Below, one piece after another: positions 56,849-64,000 of a stretch of DNA of 64,000 nucleotides. Where the stretch lies: contig JBMNIQ010000005.1 in the NCBI GenBank assembly GCA_050951095.1, forward strand, positions 186,001-250,000. The letters run 5' to 3'. Every line of letters begins with the position of its first letter. The first letter of the stretch is position 1. A model generated the notes under the pieces. It searched no databases, had not been told where the DNA came from, and was given only the letters and a program-made list of their open reading frames with translations. This DNA comes from UMGS1519 sp050951095. GTDB lineage: Bacteria; Actinomycetota; Coriobacteriia; Coriobacteriales; Eggerthellaceae. The translations under genes and the position numbers were made by a program.

Positions 56849-57949
56849 ATGCTGTTCGTGCTTTCCGGCGGCGGAACCGCCGGCCATATCAATCCCGCGC
56901 TGGCGCTTGCGGAGGTGCTGAGGGAACGCGGCCATGACGTGGTGTTCGCCGGAACGCCGCAGGGCATCGAGGCGCGCCTGGTGCCCGAAGCGGGCCTTCC
57001 GTTCAAGCCGTTCGAGGCGGCCGGGTTCAACCGCCGCCATCCGAAGACGCTGCCGCATGCGCTGCGCCTGATCAGCGCCAGCACGAAGAAGGCGGAGGCC
57101 TGGTTCGACGAGATCCACCCGGATTGCGTCGTGGGCTTCGGCGGCTATGTGTGCATACCCGTGGCGCGCGCCGCGGAGAAGAAGGGCATCCCCGTGGTGG
57201 TGCACGAGCAGAACTCCGTCATGGGCGTGGCGAACAAGTACCTGGCGAAGAAGGCCGCCGCGGTGGCGCTGACGTACCAGGTTGCCGGCCAGGCCGTGGC
57301 GGACAAGTCGAAGCTGGTCGTGACCGGCAACCCGGTCCGTGCTTCCATCTTCGACTCGACGCGCGAAGAGGGGCGCGAGATGCTGGGCATTCCGCAGGAC
57401 GCGCTGATGCTGCTGGTGTTCGGCGGCAGTCTGGGCGCCCGCCACATCAACGCGGCCATCTGCGAGCTGAAGGACCGCCTGCTGGCGGTGGACGACCTGT
57501 ACGTGGTGCACATCACCGGCCCGAAGGAGCTGGAGACCGTGCAGCACGACCTGGCGCTGACCCCGGAGCAGGCGAAGCGGTGGCAGGTCATGGGCTACCA
57601 GAACCGCATGGGCGAGACCATGGCCGCCGCGGACATGGTGGTGTCCCGCGCGGGAGCCACGTCGCTGGCCGAGATCTCCGGCCGGCAGATCCCCGCGCTG
57701 CTGGTGCCGTTCCCGTATGCCACCGCGGACCATCAGACGGTGAACGCGCGCGAGTACGTGGAAGCGGGTGCGGCATACATGGTGCCCGACGACCAGGTGG
57801 AGGGCCCCGAGTTCGCGGAGAAGCTGTTCCGCATGATTCGGGACCCGGAGGTGCGCCGCGCCATGCACGAGGCGGGCGCGAAATTCGGCACCCGCGATGC
57901 CGCGGGCAATTTGGCAGATGTTGTGATAGGGGCGGCATTCCATAGGTAA
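56849..57949 (+). CDS. murG: UDP-GlcNAc:lipid I N-acetylglucosaminyltransferase MurG
   Basis: 366 residues from the ATG at 56849 (AAAGGA upstream); an upstream in-frame ATG at 56777 lies inside ftsW. Motifs: FVLSGGGTAGHINPALALAE, VVGFGGYVCIPVARAAE, VHEQNSVMGVANKYLAKKA, VFGGSLGARHINAAI and SRAGATSLAEISGRQIPALL-VPFPYATADHQTVNA. Completes lipid II at the inner membrane face. Confidence 0.97.
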   Translation: MLFVLSGGGTAGHINPALALAEVLRERGHDVVFAGTPQGIEARLVPEAGLPFKPFEAAGFNRRHPKTLPHALRLISASTKKAEAWFDEIHPDCVVGFGGYVCIPVARAAEKKGIPVVVHEQNSVMGVANKYLAKKAAAVALTYQVAGQAVADKSKLVVTGNPVRASIFDSTREEGREMLGIPQDALMLLVFGGSLGARHINAAICELKDRLLAVDDLYVVHITGPKELETVQHDLALTPEQAKRWQVMGYQNRMGETMAAADMVVSRAGATSLAEISGRQIPALLVPFPYATADHQTVNAREYVEAGAAYMVPDDQVEGPEFAEKLFRMIRDPEVRRAMHEAGAKFGTRDAAGNLADVVIGAAFHR

Positions 57950-57992
57950 TGCCGATACAATATTCTGATTTGGTACTGAAGAGGAAGCCAGG

Positions 57993-59438
57993 GTGGTTAT
58001 GAGCACGGGAAATATCCGTAAGGTGCATTTCATCGGCATCGGCGGCGTGGGCATGAGCGGCATCGCGCATGTCGCGCATGATCAGGGGCTTCAGGTCAGC
58101 GGATCGGACCTTCGGTCCAGCCGTTACACGGACCAGCTGAAGGATGCGGGCGTGACGGTCTTCATCGGCCAGTCCGCCGACAACCTGCCGGATGACGATG
58201 ACGCCGTGGTCGTGGTGTCCACGGCCATCTTGGACAACAACCCGGAGCTGAAGGCCGCCAAGGAGCGCGGCATGACCATCTGGCATCGCGCCCAGATGCT
58301 GGCCTACCTGGGCGTGGGCAAGAAGACGCTGGCCGTTGCGGGCACGCACGGCAAGACCACGTCGTCGTCCATGCTAGCCTCCACGCTGGACGCCATGGGC
58401 TACGACCCCAGCTTCCTCATCGGCGGCATCGTGCGCGCGTACGGCACGAACGCGCATTCGGGTTCGGGCGACTACTACGTGGTGGAGGCCGACGAGAGCG
58501 ACAAGTCGTTCACGTACCTGAACCCCGCCGCCGTCATGGTCACGAACATCGAGGCGGACCACCTGGACCATTACGCGAACCTGGATGAGATCTACCAGCT
58601 GTTCTCCCAGTTCATGTCCTCCGTTCCGGAAGACGGGGTCATCGTGGCGTGCGGCGACCGGCCGCGGTTGGCGCAGCTTGCGAAGAGCCTGGACCGCACC
58701 GCGTACACGTACGGCTTCGACGAATCGTGCGATGCGCGCGTGACGTCCTGGGAGCCCGAGGGCATCGGCAGCGTGTTCACGCTGGTGCTGCCGGACGGCA
58801 CGCAGGTGAACGGCTCCGTGAAGCAGAACCCCGGCAAGCACAACGTCTCGAACGCCGCCGGCGTGCTGACGCTCATCTGGGCGCTGGGACTGCCCGTGGA
58901 CAAGGCCGCCCGGGTGCTGGCGCAGTTCGCAGGCGTGGCGCGCCGCTTCGACCTGACGGGGAAGGCGGACGGCGTGACGGTGGTGGACGACTACGCGCAT
59001 CATCCCACGGAGATCGCCGCCACCATCTCGGCTGCCGCGAAGCTGCCGTTCAAGCACGTGTACGTGCTGTTCCAGCCGCACCGCTATTCGCGCGTGAAGC
59101 TGTTCACGGAAGTGCTGCACGACGAATTCGGCGCCGCGTTTGACGACGCGGACGGCGTGGTGTTCATGAACGTGTACCCGGCCGGCGAGATGCCCGTTCC
59201 CGGCGTGTCCGGCCAGACGTTCATGAATGTGGTGCTGGAGCATGAGGGACATCCCGCGGCGCGGTATGTGCCGCATCGGATGGACGTGGTGCCGGCGCTG
59301 ATGGACATGCTGGAGCCCGGCGACCTGGTGTTCACCATGGGCGCCGGCGATGTGACGGCCATCGGCCCGCAGCTGCTGGATGCGCTGCGCGAACGCGAGG
59401 CGCAGCGTTCCGCGCACGAGGGGGACGCCGCCCGATGA
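57993..59438 (+). CDS. murC: UDP-N-acetylmuramate-L-alanine ligase MurC
   Basis: 481 residues from a GTG at 57993 (GAGGAAG five bases upstream); ATG at 57999 is equally possible. Motifs: VHFIGIGGVGMSGIAHVAH, AVAGTHGKTTSSSMLA (P-loop), VVEADESDKSFTYL, VTNIEADHLDHYAN, GVARRFDLTGKADGV-VVDDYAHHPTEI and FQPHRYSRVKLF. First Mur ligase of the pathway. Its ATGA-type junction overlaps murB by four bases. Confidence 0.97.
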   Translation: MVMSTGNIRKVHFIGIGGVGMSGIAHVAHDQGLQVSGSDLRSSRYTDQLKDAGVTVFIGQSADNLPDDDDAVVVVSTAILDNNPELKAAKERGMTIWHRAQMLAYLGVGKKTLAVAGTHGKTTSSSMLASTLDAMGYDPSFLIGGIVRAYGTNAHSGSGDYYVVEADESDKSFTYLNPAAVMVTNIEADHLDHYANLDEIYQLFSQFMSSVPEDGVIVACGDRPRLAQLAKSLDRTAYTYGFDESCDARVTSWEPEGIGSVFTLVLPDGTQVNGSVKQNPGKHNVSNAAGVLTLIWALGLPVDKAARVLAQFAGVARRFDLTGKADGVTVVDDYAHHPTEIAATISAAAKLPFKHVYVLFQPHRYSRVKLFTEVLHDEFGAAFDDADGVVFMNVYPAGEMPVPGVSGQTFMNVVLEHEGHPAARYVPHRMDVVPALMDMLEPGDLVFTMGAGDVTAIGPQLLDALREREAQRSAHEGDAAR

Positions 59439-60364
59439 GCGCAGCCGAGGGGCAGGTGTCCGCGCTTCCGTTCACGTACGGGCCGAACTTCAAGGGGTCC
59501 GTGCGCCGCGACGAGCCCATGAGCCGCCATACCACGTACCGCATCGGCGGGCCCGCATCGTACTTCATCGAGGTGGAGGACCTGCCCTCGCTGGCCCGCG
59601 TCATGGAGGATTGCGCGCGCTACCGCGTGCCGTGGGCCATCGTGGGCCAGGGCAGCAACCTGCTGGTATCCGACACCGGGTTCGCGGGTGCCGTCATCGT
59701 GTTGAAGGGCCAGTTCCGCACGTGGACGTTCGACCAGGAGCGCATGCACTATTCCGTGGGCGCCGGCATGATGCTCTCGCGCATCGTGCAGGAGGCCTAC
59801 CATCAGGGATTTTCCGGGCTCGAATTCGCTGTGGGGACGCCGGGCACCGTCGGGGGCGCCGTGCGCATGAACGCCGGCACGCGCACGCAGTGGATCGGCC
59901 AGCGCGTGGTGTCCGTGACCACGTACAGCGTGGCCCGCGGGCTGCAGCGCCATCCGGGCAGCCGGATAGAATGGACGTACCGCCATTCGTCGCTTCCCGC
60001 AGACGAGGTGGTGGTGGAATGCGAGCTGGCCGTGGAGAAGGGCGCCGAGATCCTGATCCGCAGCCGCATGGACGGCGCCTTGAACCGCCGGAAGAAATCT
60101 CAGCCCATGGGCATGCCGTCCTGCGGCAGCGTATTCCGCAACCCCGAGGGGAACAGCGCCGGCAAGCTCATCGAGCAGGCCGGCTTGAAGGGCGCCTCCG
60201 TGGGAGGCGCGCAGATCAGCACCGTGCATGCGAACTTCATCGTGAACAAGGGCGGCGCAAGCGCCGTGGACGTGCTGGAGCTCATGCACCTGGCGCAGGA
60301 TAAAGTGAAAGAGACCTATGGCATCGAACTACAACCGGAAGTCCGCTTCCTCGGGTTCGCGTAG
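59435..60364 (+). CDS. murB: UDP-N-acetylenolpyruvoylglucosamine reductase MurB
   Basis: 309 residues. FAD-binding fold with DEPMSRHTTYRIGGPASYFI, VGQGSNLLVSDTGFAGAVI, FSGLEFAVGTPGTVGGAVRM and MPSCGSVFRNPEGNSAGKLI-EQAGLKG. The combination, with the serine in CGSVFRNP, indicates a type II-like MurB. Reduces UDP-GlcNAc-enolpyruvate to UDP-MurNAc. Four-base overlap with murC and a 47-bp overlap with ftsQ. Confidence 0.96.
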   Translation: MSAAEGQVSALPFTYGPNFKGSVRRDEPMSRHTTYRIGGPASYFIEVEDLPSLARVMEDCARYRVPWAIVGQGSNLLVSDTGFAGAVIVLKGQFRTWTFDQERMHYSVGAGMMLSRIVQEAYHQGFSGLEFAVGTPGTVGGAVRMNAGTRTQWIGQRVVSVTTYSVARGLQRHPGSRIEWTYRHSSLPADEVVVECELAVEKGAEILIRSRMDGALNRRKKSQPMGMPSCGSVFRNPEGNSAGKLIEQAGLKGASVGGAQISTVHANFIVNKGGASAVDVLELMHLAQDKVKETYGIELQPEVRFLGFA

Positions 60365-61436
60365 CGGCCGGCCGACGCGCCGCCAGCGCCCGGCATCCGG
60401 GCGCCCGTCGGGCCGTCAGGTTCGCATGCCGCAATCCAGCCGGGGGACGCGTCCGCGCAGCGGGTCGTCGTCCCGTCCGCAGCCGCGTACCGGGTCCGCA
60501 CGGCCCCGGAGCCGCTCGCGTGCCGTCGGCGCGCCTTCCGGCATGCCCGGAACGGCGCGGCAGGCGAATCCCGGCAGGCAGCATCGCGCGCCCACGCAGC
60601 GGCGCGTGAGCTCCGTGCGCCTGGGGGACCTGCAGGACGGCCGCGGCGCGCGCATGCAGTCGCGCTATCGCCGCTACATGCACCGCATCCTGGTGGCGCT
60701 AGGCGTGTTCGCCGTGCTGGTGGCAGTATACGCCGTGCTGTACTTCTCCGGCCTGTTCGGCATCACGAACGTCACCGTCAAGGGCTGCGAGCACCTGACG
60801 GCCGAGGAGGTCTCCAGCCTGGCGGCCGTGCCCGAGAACAGCACTTTGCTGCGCGTGGATTCCGCCGGCATCTGCAGCCGCTTGGAATCGAACCCGTGGG
60901 TGGAGAGCGCCTCCGTGACGCCGGTGTTCCCCGACACGCTGGAGCTGGATATCACGGAGCGCCAGATCGACGCCGTGGTGGAGGTCACGTCATCGGGCGG
61001 GGACTCCACGGAGAACTGGGCCATCGCCTCGGACGACATGTGGCTCATGAAGATCCCGGACCAGAACTCCGCGGAGGCGGCGCAGGTCAGCTCGAAGGTG
61101 TACGAGGATGCCGATAGCGCGCTGCACATCACGAACGTGCCGTACGGCGTTGCGCCCGAGGCGGGCTCGTACTGCACGGACGACAGCGTGAAGAATGCGC
61201 TGGCCATCGTGTCCGGCATGACCACGGAGCTTGCGGACCAGGTGAAGAGCGTCGCGGCGGACAGCTCGGACAACGCAACGCTGACGCTGAACAACGGCGT
61301 GGAGATCGCGTTCGGCTCGTCGGACGACATCCGGGACAAGGAGCGCGTGTGCCTGCAGCTGATGCAGGAGCATGAGGGCACCATCGCCTACATCAACGTA
61401 CGCACGCCGAACAGCCCCACGTGGCGTTCGCTGTAG
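60318..61436 (+). CDS. ftsQ: Cell division protein FtsQ/DivIB
   Basis: 372 residues. An unusually long N-terminal cytoplasmic part (~120 residues) rich in Arg, Ser, Pro and Gly is followed by one membrane helix (ILVALGVFAVLVAVYAVLYF, ~128-147). The POTRA domain starts GITNVTVKGCEHLTAEEVSS and contains LRVDSAGICSRLESNPWVES-ASVTPVFPDTLELDITERQ, followed by an extracellular beta domain. Divisome scaffold with FtsL/DivIC. The ATG lies inside murB (47-bp overlap); no better start exists because the basic tail is continuous. Confidence 0.9.
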   Translation: MASNYNRKSASSGSRSGRPTRRQRPASGRPSGRQVRMPQSSRGTRPRSGSSSRPQPRTGSARPRSRSRAVGAPSGMPGTARQANPGRQHRAPTQRRVSSVRLGDLQDGRGARMQSRYRRYMHRILVALGVFAVLVAVYAVLYFSGLFGITNVTVKGCEHLTAEEVSSLAAVPENSTLLRVDSAGICSRLESNPWVESASVTPVFPDTLELDITERQIDAVVEVTSSGGDSTENWAIASDDMWLMKIPDQNSAEAAQVSSKVYEDADSALHITNVPYGVAPEAGSYCTDDSVKNALAIVSGMTTELADQVKSVAADSSDNATLTLNNGVEIAFGSSDDIRDKERVCLQLMQEHEGTIAYINVRTPNSPTWRSL

Positions 61437-61551
61437 CCGGCGCGGGTGGGGCGCCCCGCTTCGGAGCGCCGCCGCCCGGCCCCTGCTTGGCGAAGTTGTG
61501 CAGAGCCTGCGATGCAAGCTGTCGAAAGCGTGTGTTGACAAGCCCATTCGT

Positions 61552-61579
61552 TTGCAAACCAACACTCATCGTGTAGAAT
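61552..61579 (+). promoter_or_regulatory. Candidate ftsZ promoter
   Basis: TTGCAA (61552-61557), 16-bp spacer, TAGAAT (61574-61579), 65 bp before the ftsZ ATG. A second TTGACA at 61535-61540 has no -10 at a proper distance. Internal ftsZ promoters are common in dcw clusters. Confidence 0.55.
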
Positions 61580-61644
61580 AATCAGGTGCTCGGACGGCGG
61601 AACAGCTCGAGTGCCGTAGGTACGAACCCTTTATGGAGGCTTCA

Positions 61645-62771
61645 ATGGCAAATCAAATCGGTTCCGACAACAACGCCCTCATCCGCGTCGTGGGTGTCGG
61701 CGGCGGCGGAACAAACGCAATCAACCGCATGGTTGAGGCTGGAATCAAGGGCGTTGAGTTCATCGCCATTAATACGGACAACCAGGCTCTTCTGATGTCC
61801 GATGCAGATAAGACCGTTCATATCGGCGAGGATCTTACGCGCGGCCTGGGTGCCGGCGCGAATCCCGAGATCGGCGCTCAGGCAGCTGAGGAAAGCCGCA
61901 ACGAGATCGCAGAGGTCCTGGCTGAATCCGATATGGTGTTCATCACCGCCGGCGAAGGCGGCGGCACGGGCACCGGCGCCGCTCCCGTGGTTGCCGAGAT
62001 CGCCCGCGAGGAGATCGGCGCGCTGACCGTCGGCGTCGTCACGAAGCCGTTCAGCTTCGAAGGCCGTCTGCGCCGCAACCAGGCCGAGCAGGGCATCGAC
62101 CTGCTGTCCCAGAAGGTCGACACGCTGATCGTCATCCCGAACGACCGCCTGCTGGAGATCGTGGAGAAGAAGACCAGCATGCTCGACGCCTTCCGCATCG
62201 CCGACGACACGCTGCGCCAGGGCATCCAGGGCGTCACCGACCTGATCACCATCCCCGGCCTGATCAACCTCGACTTCGCCGACATCCGCACCGTCATGAA
62301 GGACGCCGGCACCGCGATGATGGGCATCGGCATCGCCTCCGGCGAGAACCGTGCGCTGGACGCCGCGCAGCAGGCCATCAACTCCAGCCTGCTGGAGTCC
62401 TCGATCGCAGGCGCATCGCGCGTGCTGTTCTCCATCGCCGGCGCCCCGACCTCACGCTGGCCGAGGTCGACGAGGCGGCCCGCACCGTGGAGGCCTGCGC
62501 CGACGAGAACGCCAACATCATCTACGGCCAGATCATCGACGAGAGCCTGGGCGACCAGGTCCGCATCACGGTCATCGCCACCGGCTTCACGAACAACCCG
62601 CAGCAGGGCAACGCCTACGACCAGCGCAACCTGTTCGCGAACACCACGCAGGCCCCGAAGCCCGCGCAGCCGGCTGCCGAGACGTACAATCCCGCGCCTT
62701 CGTACAGCAGTAACAACGATTCGAACCGCTTCAGCGACGAGGATTACATCCCCGACTTCCTGAAGAGGTAA
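61645..62771 (+). CDS. ftsZ: Cell division GTPase FtsZ, frame broken by an apparent 1-base deletion
   Basis: Start ATG 61645 with GGAGG upstream. First part (to about 62447) has all GTPase motifs: RVVGVGGGGTNAINRMVEAG, FITAGEGGGTGTGAAPVVAE (tubulin signature), LRRNQAEQGIDLL, IIPNDRLLEIV-like segment, and INLDFADIRTVMKDAGTAMM. After VLFSIAGAP the frame goes wrong. In the next frame, from 62448, DLTLAEVDEAARTVEACADE and QVRITVIATGF continue exactly as expected, through a linker to the C-terminal conserved peptide (DEDYIPDFLKR, TAA at 62769-62771). One C is missing in the CCCC at 62444-62447. FtsZ is essential, so a sequence error is most likely. Corrected length about 375 residues. Confidence 0.93.
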
Positions 62772-62795
62772 GATTCCCGATTCGGTCACTGCATC

Positions 62796-63665
62796 ATGAG
62801 CACGCCCTTTGAACTGCCGCTTCCGCAGCTGGTCAAAGGGCGTTTTGCGTATGCGGACGCGCAGGGTGCGCCGGCGGGAGCCATTGAGGCGTACACGGAC
62901 CCGGCGCTCTTCAAGGTCACGGGCGTGCGCATCGCGTTCACGCTGCGCCACGGCGGTGCCAGCAAGCCGCCGTACGATTCGCTGAACCTGGGCACGCACG
63001 TGAAGGACGATCCCGCCGCCGTGGCCGAGAACCGCCGCCGCGTGCTGTCCGCGTTCGCCGTGCCGCAGGCGCCGCTTCTGGTGCCGAACCAGGTGCATGG
63101 CAGCCACGTGCAGGTGGTGGATTCCGCTGCGCCCGCCAACCTGGCATCGACGCGCGGGCAAATCGCGGAAGGGGCGGACGCCCTGGTCGTCCGGCCAGCC
63201 GATACAGCCGCGCTGCTGTGCTATGCGGATTGCACGCCCCTTATCCTGGTGGCGCCGCACGGAACGTTCGCGGTCGTCCATGCCGGTTGGCGCGGCGTGG
63301 ACAACGGCATTGCCGTCAAGGCATTGGAGCGGCTTCTGGATCAGGACGGCGCCGACACGGCCGCAGGCGTCAACGTCTACCGCGGCCCGTACATCCATGC
63401 GGAATGCTTCGAGACGGGCCCCGATGTCTACGACCGCTTCATCGCGCAGTTCGGGTCCGTTGCCGCCTACGACGAAACGCACATCGACATGGGCGCCTGC
63501 CTGGACAAGGCGCTTGTGGCGGCAGGTGTGGAGGCTCGGCGCATAGCGGATGTGAACTGCTGCACGGTGTGCGATAATCGGAACTGGTTCTCATATCGGG
63601 CACAAGGAGGCGTGTGCGGCCGCCATGGCGCATTCGCCGTTAGGACCGTCGTCGCTTCCGCGTAG
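62796..63665 (+). CDS. pgeF: Peptidoglycan editing factor PgeF (YfiH/YlmD, laccase-domain family)
   Basis: 289 residues. Zn/Cu-binding residues of the family are visible: His in LVPNQVHGSHV, Cys in LCYADCTPLILV and His in AVVHAGWRGVDNGIAVKALE; RHGGASKPPYDSLNLG is the conserved entry motif and CTVCDNRNWFSYRAQGG the C-terminal one. E. coli YfiH hydrolyses cytoplasmic UDP-MurNAc carrying L-Ser in place of L-Ala, safeguarding precursor fidelity. It commonly sits between ftsZ and yggS in Gram-positive dcw clusters. Confidence 0.93.
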   Translation: MSTPFELPLPQLVKGRFAYADAQGAPAGAIEAYTDPALFKVTGVRIAFTLRHGGASKPPYDSLNLGTHVKDDPAAVAENRRRVLSAFAVPQAPLLVPNQVHGSHVQVVDSAAPANLASTRGQIAEGADALVVRPADTAALLCYADCTPLILVAPHGTFAVVHAGWRGVDNGIAVKALERLLDQDGADTAAGVNVYRGPYIHAECFETGPDVYDRFIAQFGSVAAYDETHIDMGACLDKALVAAGVEARRIADVNCCTVCDNRNWFSYRAQGGVCGRHGAFAVRTVVASA

Positions 63666-63696
63666 CCCGCAGTCTTTAGGAGGCGAAGGGTTCGCA

Positions 63697-64000
63697 ATGA
63701 GCATTGCGACGCGTTATCGCGCTATTCGCGCAGAGATCGACGACATCTGCCGGGAATGCGGCAGGGATCCGCAGGAAGTCAAGCTGGTGGCCGTTTCGAA
63801 GACGGTCGGCATTCCCGAAGTGAAGGAGGCCCTGGATGCCGGCGCCGTGGCGTTCGGCGAGAACAGGCCGGACCAGATCGTGCCGAAGCAGGCCGCCTAT
63901 CCCGATGCCGAATGGCACTTCATCGGCAACATCCAATCCCGCCGCATCAACGACATCGTCGGTGCCGCGTCCCTTATCCATTCCGTGTACCAGGAGCATC
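63697..64000 (+). CDS. yggS: YggS-family PLP homeostasis protein, 3' end outside window
   Basis: First 101 residues, start ATG 63697 (AGGAGGCGAAGG upstream). VKLVAVSKTVGIPEVKEALD carries the PLP-binding lysine; AFGENRPDQIVPKQ and WHFIGNIQSRRINDIV follow, as in YggS/PLPBP. Binds pyridoxal phosphate and balances its supply. It follows pgeF after 31 bp, and in related genomes sepF often comes next. Confidence 0.93.
   Translation, partial: MSIATRYRAIRAEIDDICRECGRDPQEVKLVAVSKTVGIPEVKEALDAGAVAFGENRPDQIVPKQAAYPDAEWHFIGNIQSRRINDIVGAASLIHSVYQEH

Overview
The window is chromosomal DNA from a high-GC actinobacterium of the class Coriobacteriia, most likely Eggerthellaceae. This rests on the 16S rRNA sequence, the actinobacterial cell-wall/division cluster without ftsA, and strongly GC-biased third codon positions in the core genes. 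A Slackia-like genus is my best recollection from the 16S variable regions, but I cannot confirm it without a search. Two large parts look foreign to that background: a visibly AT-richer surface-polysaccharide locus at the left end and a transposon-scarred accessory strip after it.

Layout. Positions 1-9750 hold a surface-polysaccharide (capsule-type) locus, all on the + strand: the CapE/CapF/CapG set that makes UDP-N-acetyl-L-fucosamine, two GT4 glycosyltransferases, a Wzy-like polymerase, a Wzx-like flippase, a hexapeptide acyltransferase and a LicD-family phosphotransferase. It ends in a decayed nucleotidyltransferase (LicC-like) stub. Positions 9930-13780 are a mobile-element graveyard: two different IS110-type remnants and an apparently intact IS21-family element (istA, istB, matching ends). 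Positions 13600-19911 carry accessory genes: a start-less small ORF, an OLD-family ATPase/TOPRIM nuclease, a DUF4238 protein, an unrecognised protein and a Schlafen/AlbA_2-type protein. This strip is the best candidate for an undescribed defence-type locus, although the genes are separated by terminators and long gaps, so a single operon is not supported.

Positions 20139-28937 are mixed housekeeping genes: VanZ-like protein, pgi, zinc-ribbon membrane protein, patatin, gpsA, ATP-grasp ligase, ASCH protein and a SpoU methyltransferase. Positions 29190-34690 are a complete rRNA operon (16S-23S-5S) with two recognisable promoters and no tRNA in the spacer. A hypothetical protein follows. Next is the vitamin B6 module: pdxR diverges from pdxS-pdxT across a region with a palindrome that may be the operator. 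Then come murJ, nadK, pyrG and xerD.

Positions 45763-64000 are a nearly continuous dcw (division and cell wall) cluster: mraZ-rsmH-ftsL-ftsI-murE-murF-mraY-murD-ftsW-murG-murC-murB-ftsQ-ftsZ-pgeF-yggS (partial). Genes abut or overlap, so this is probably one long transcription unit with an internal ftsZ promoter. It covers lipid II synthesis and the septal machinery, with the flippase murJ encoded a few kb upstream. The ftsZ frame is broken by an apparent one-base deletion in a C run, most likely a sequence error because the gene is essential. FtsW and FtsQ carry unusually long Arg/Ser-rich basic tails.
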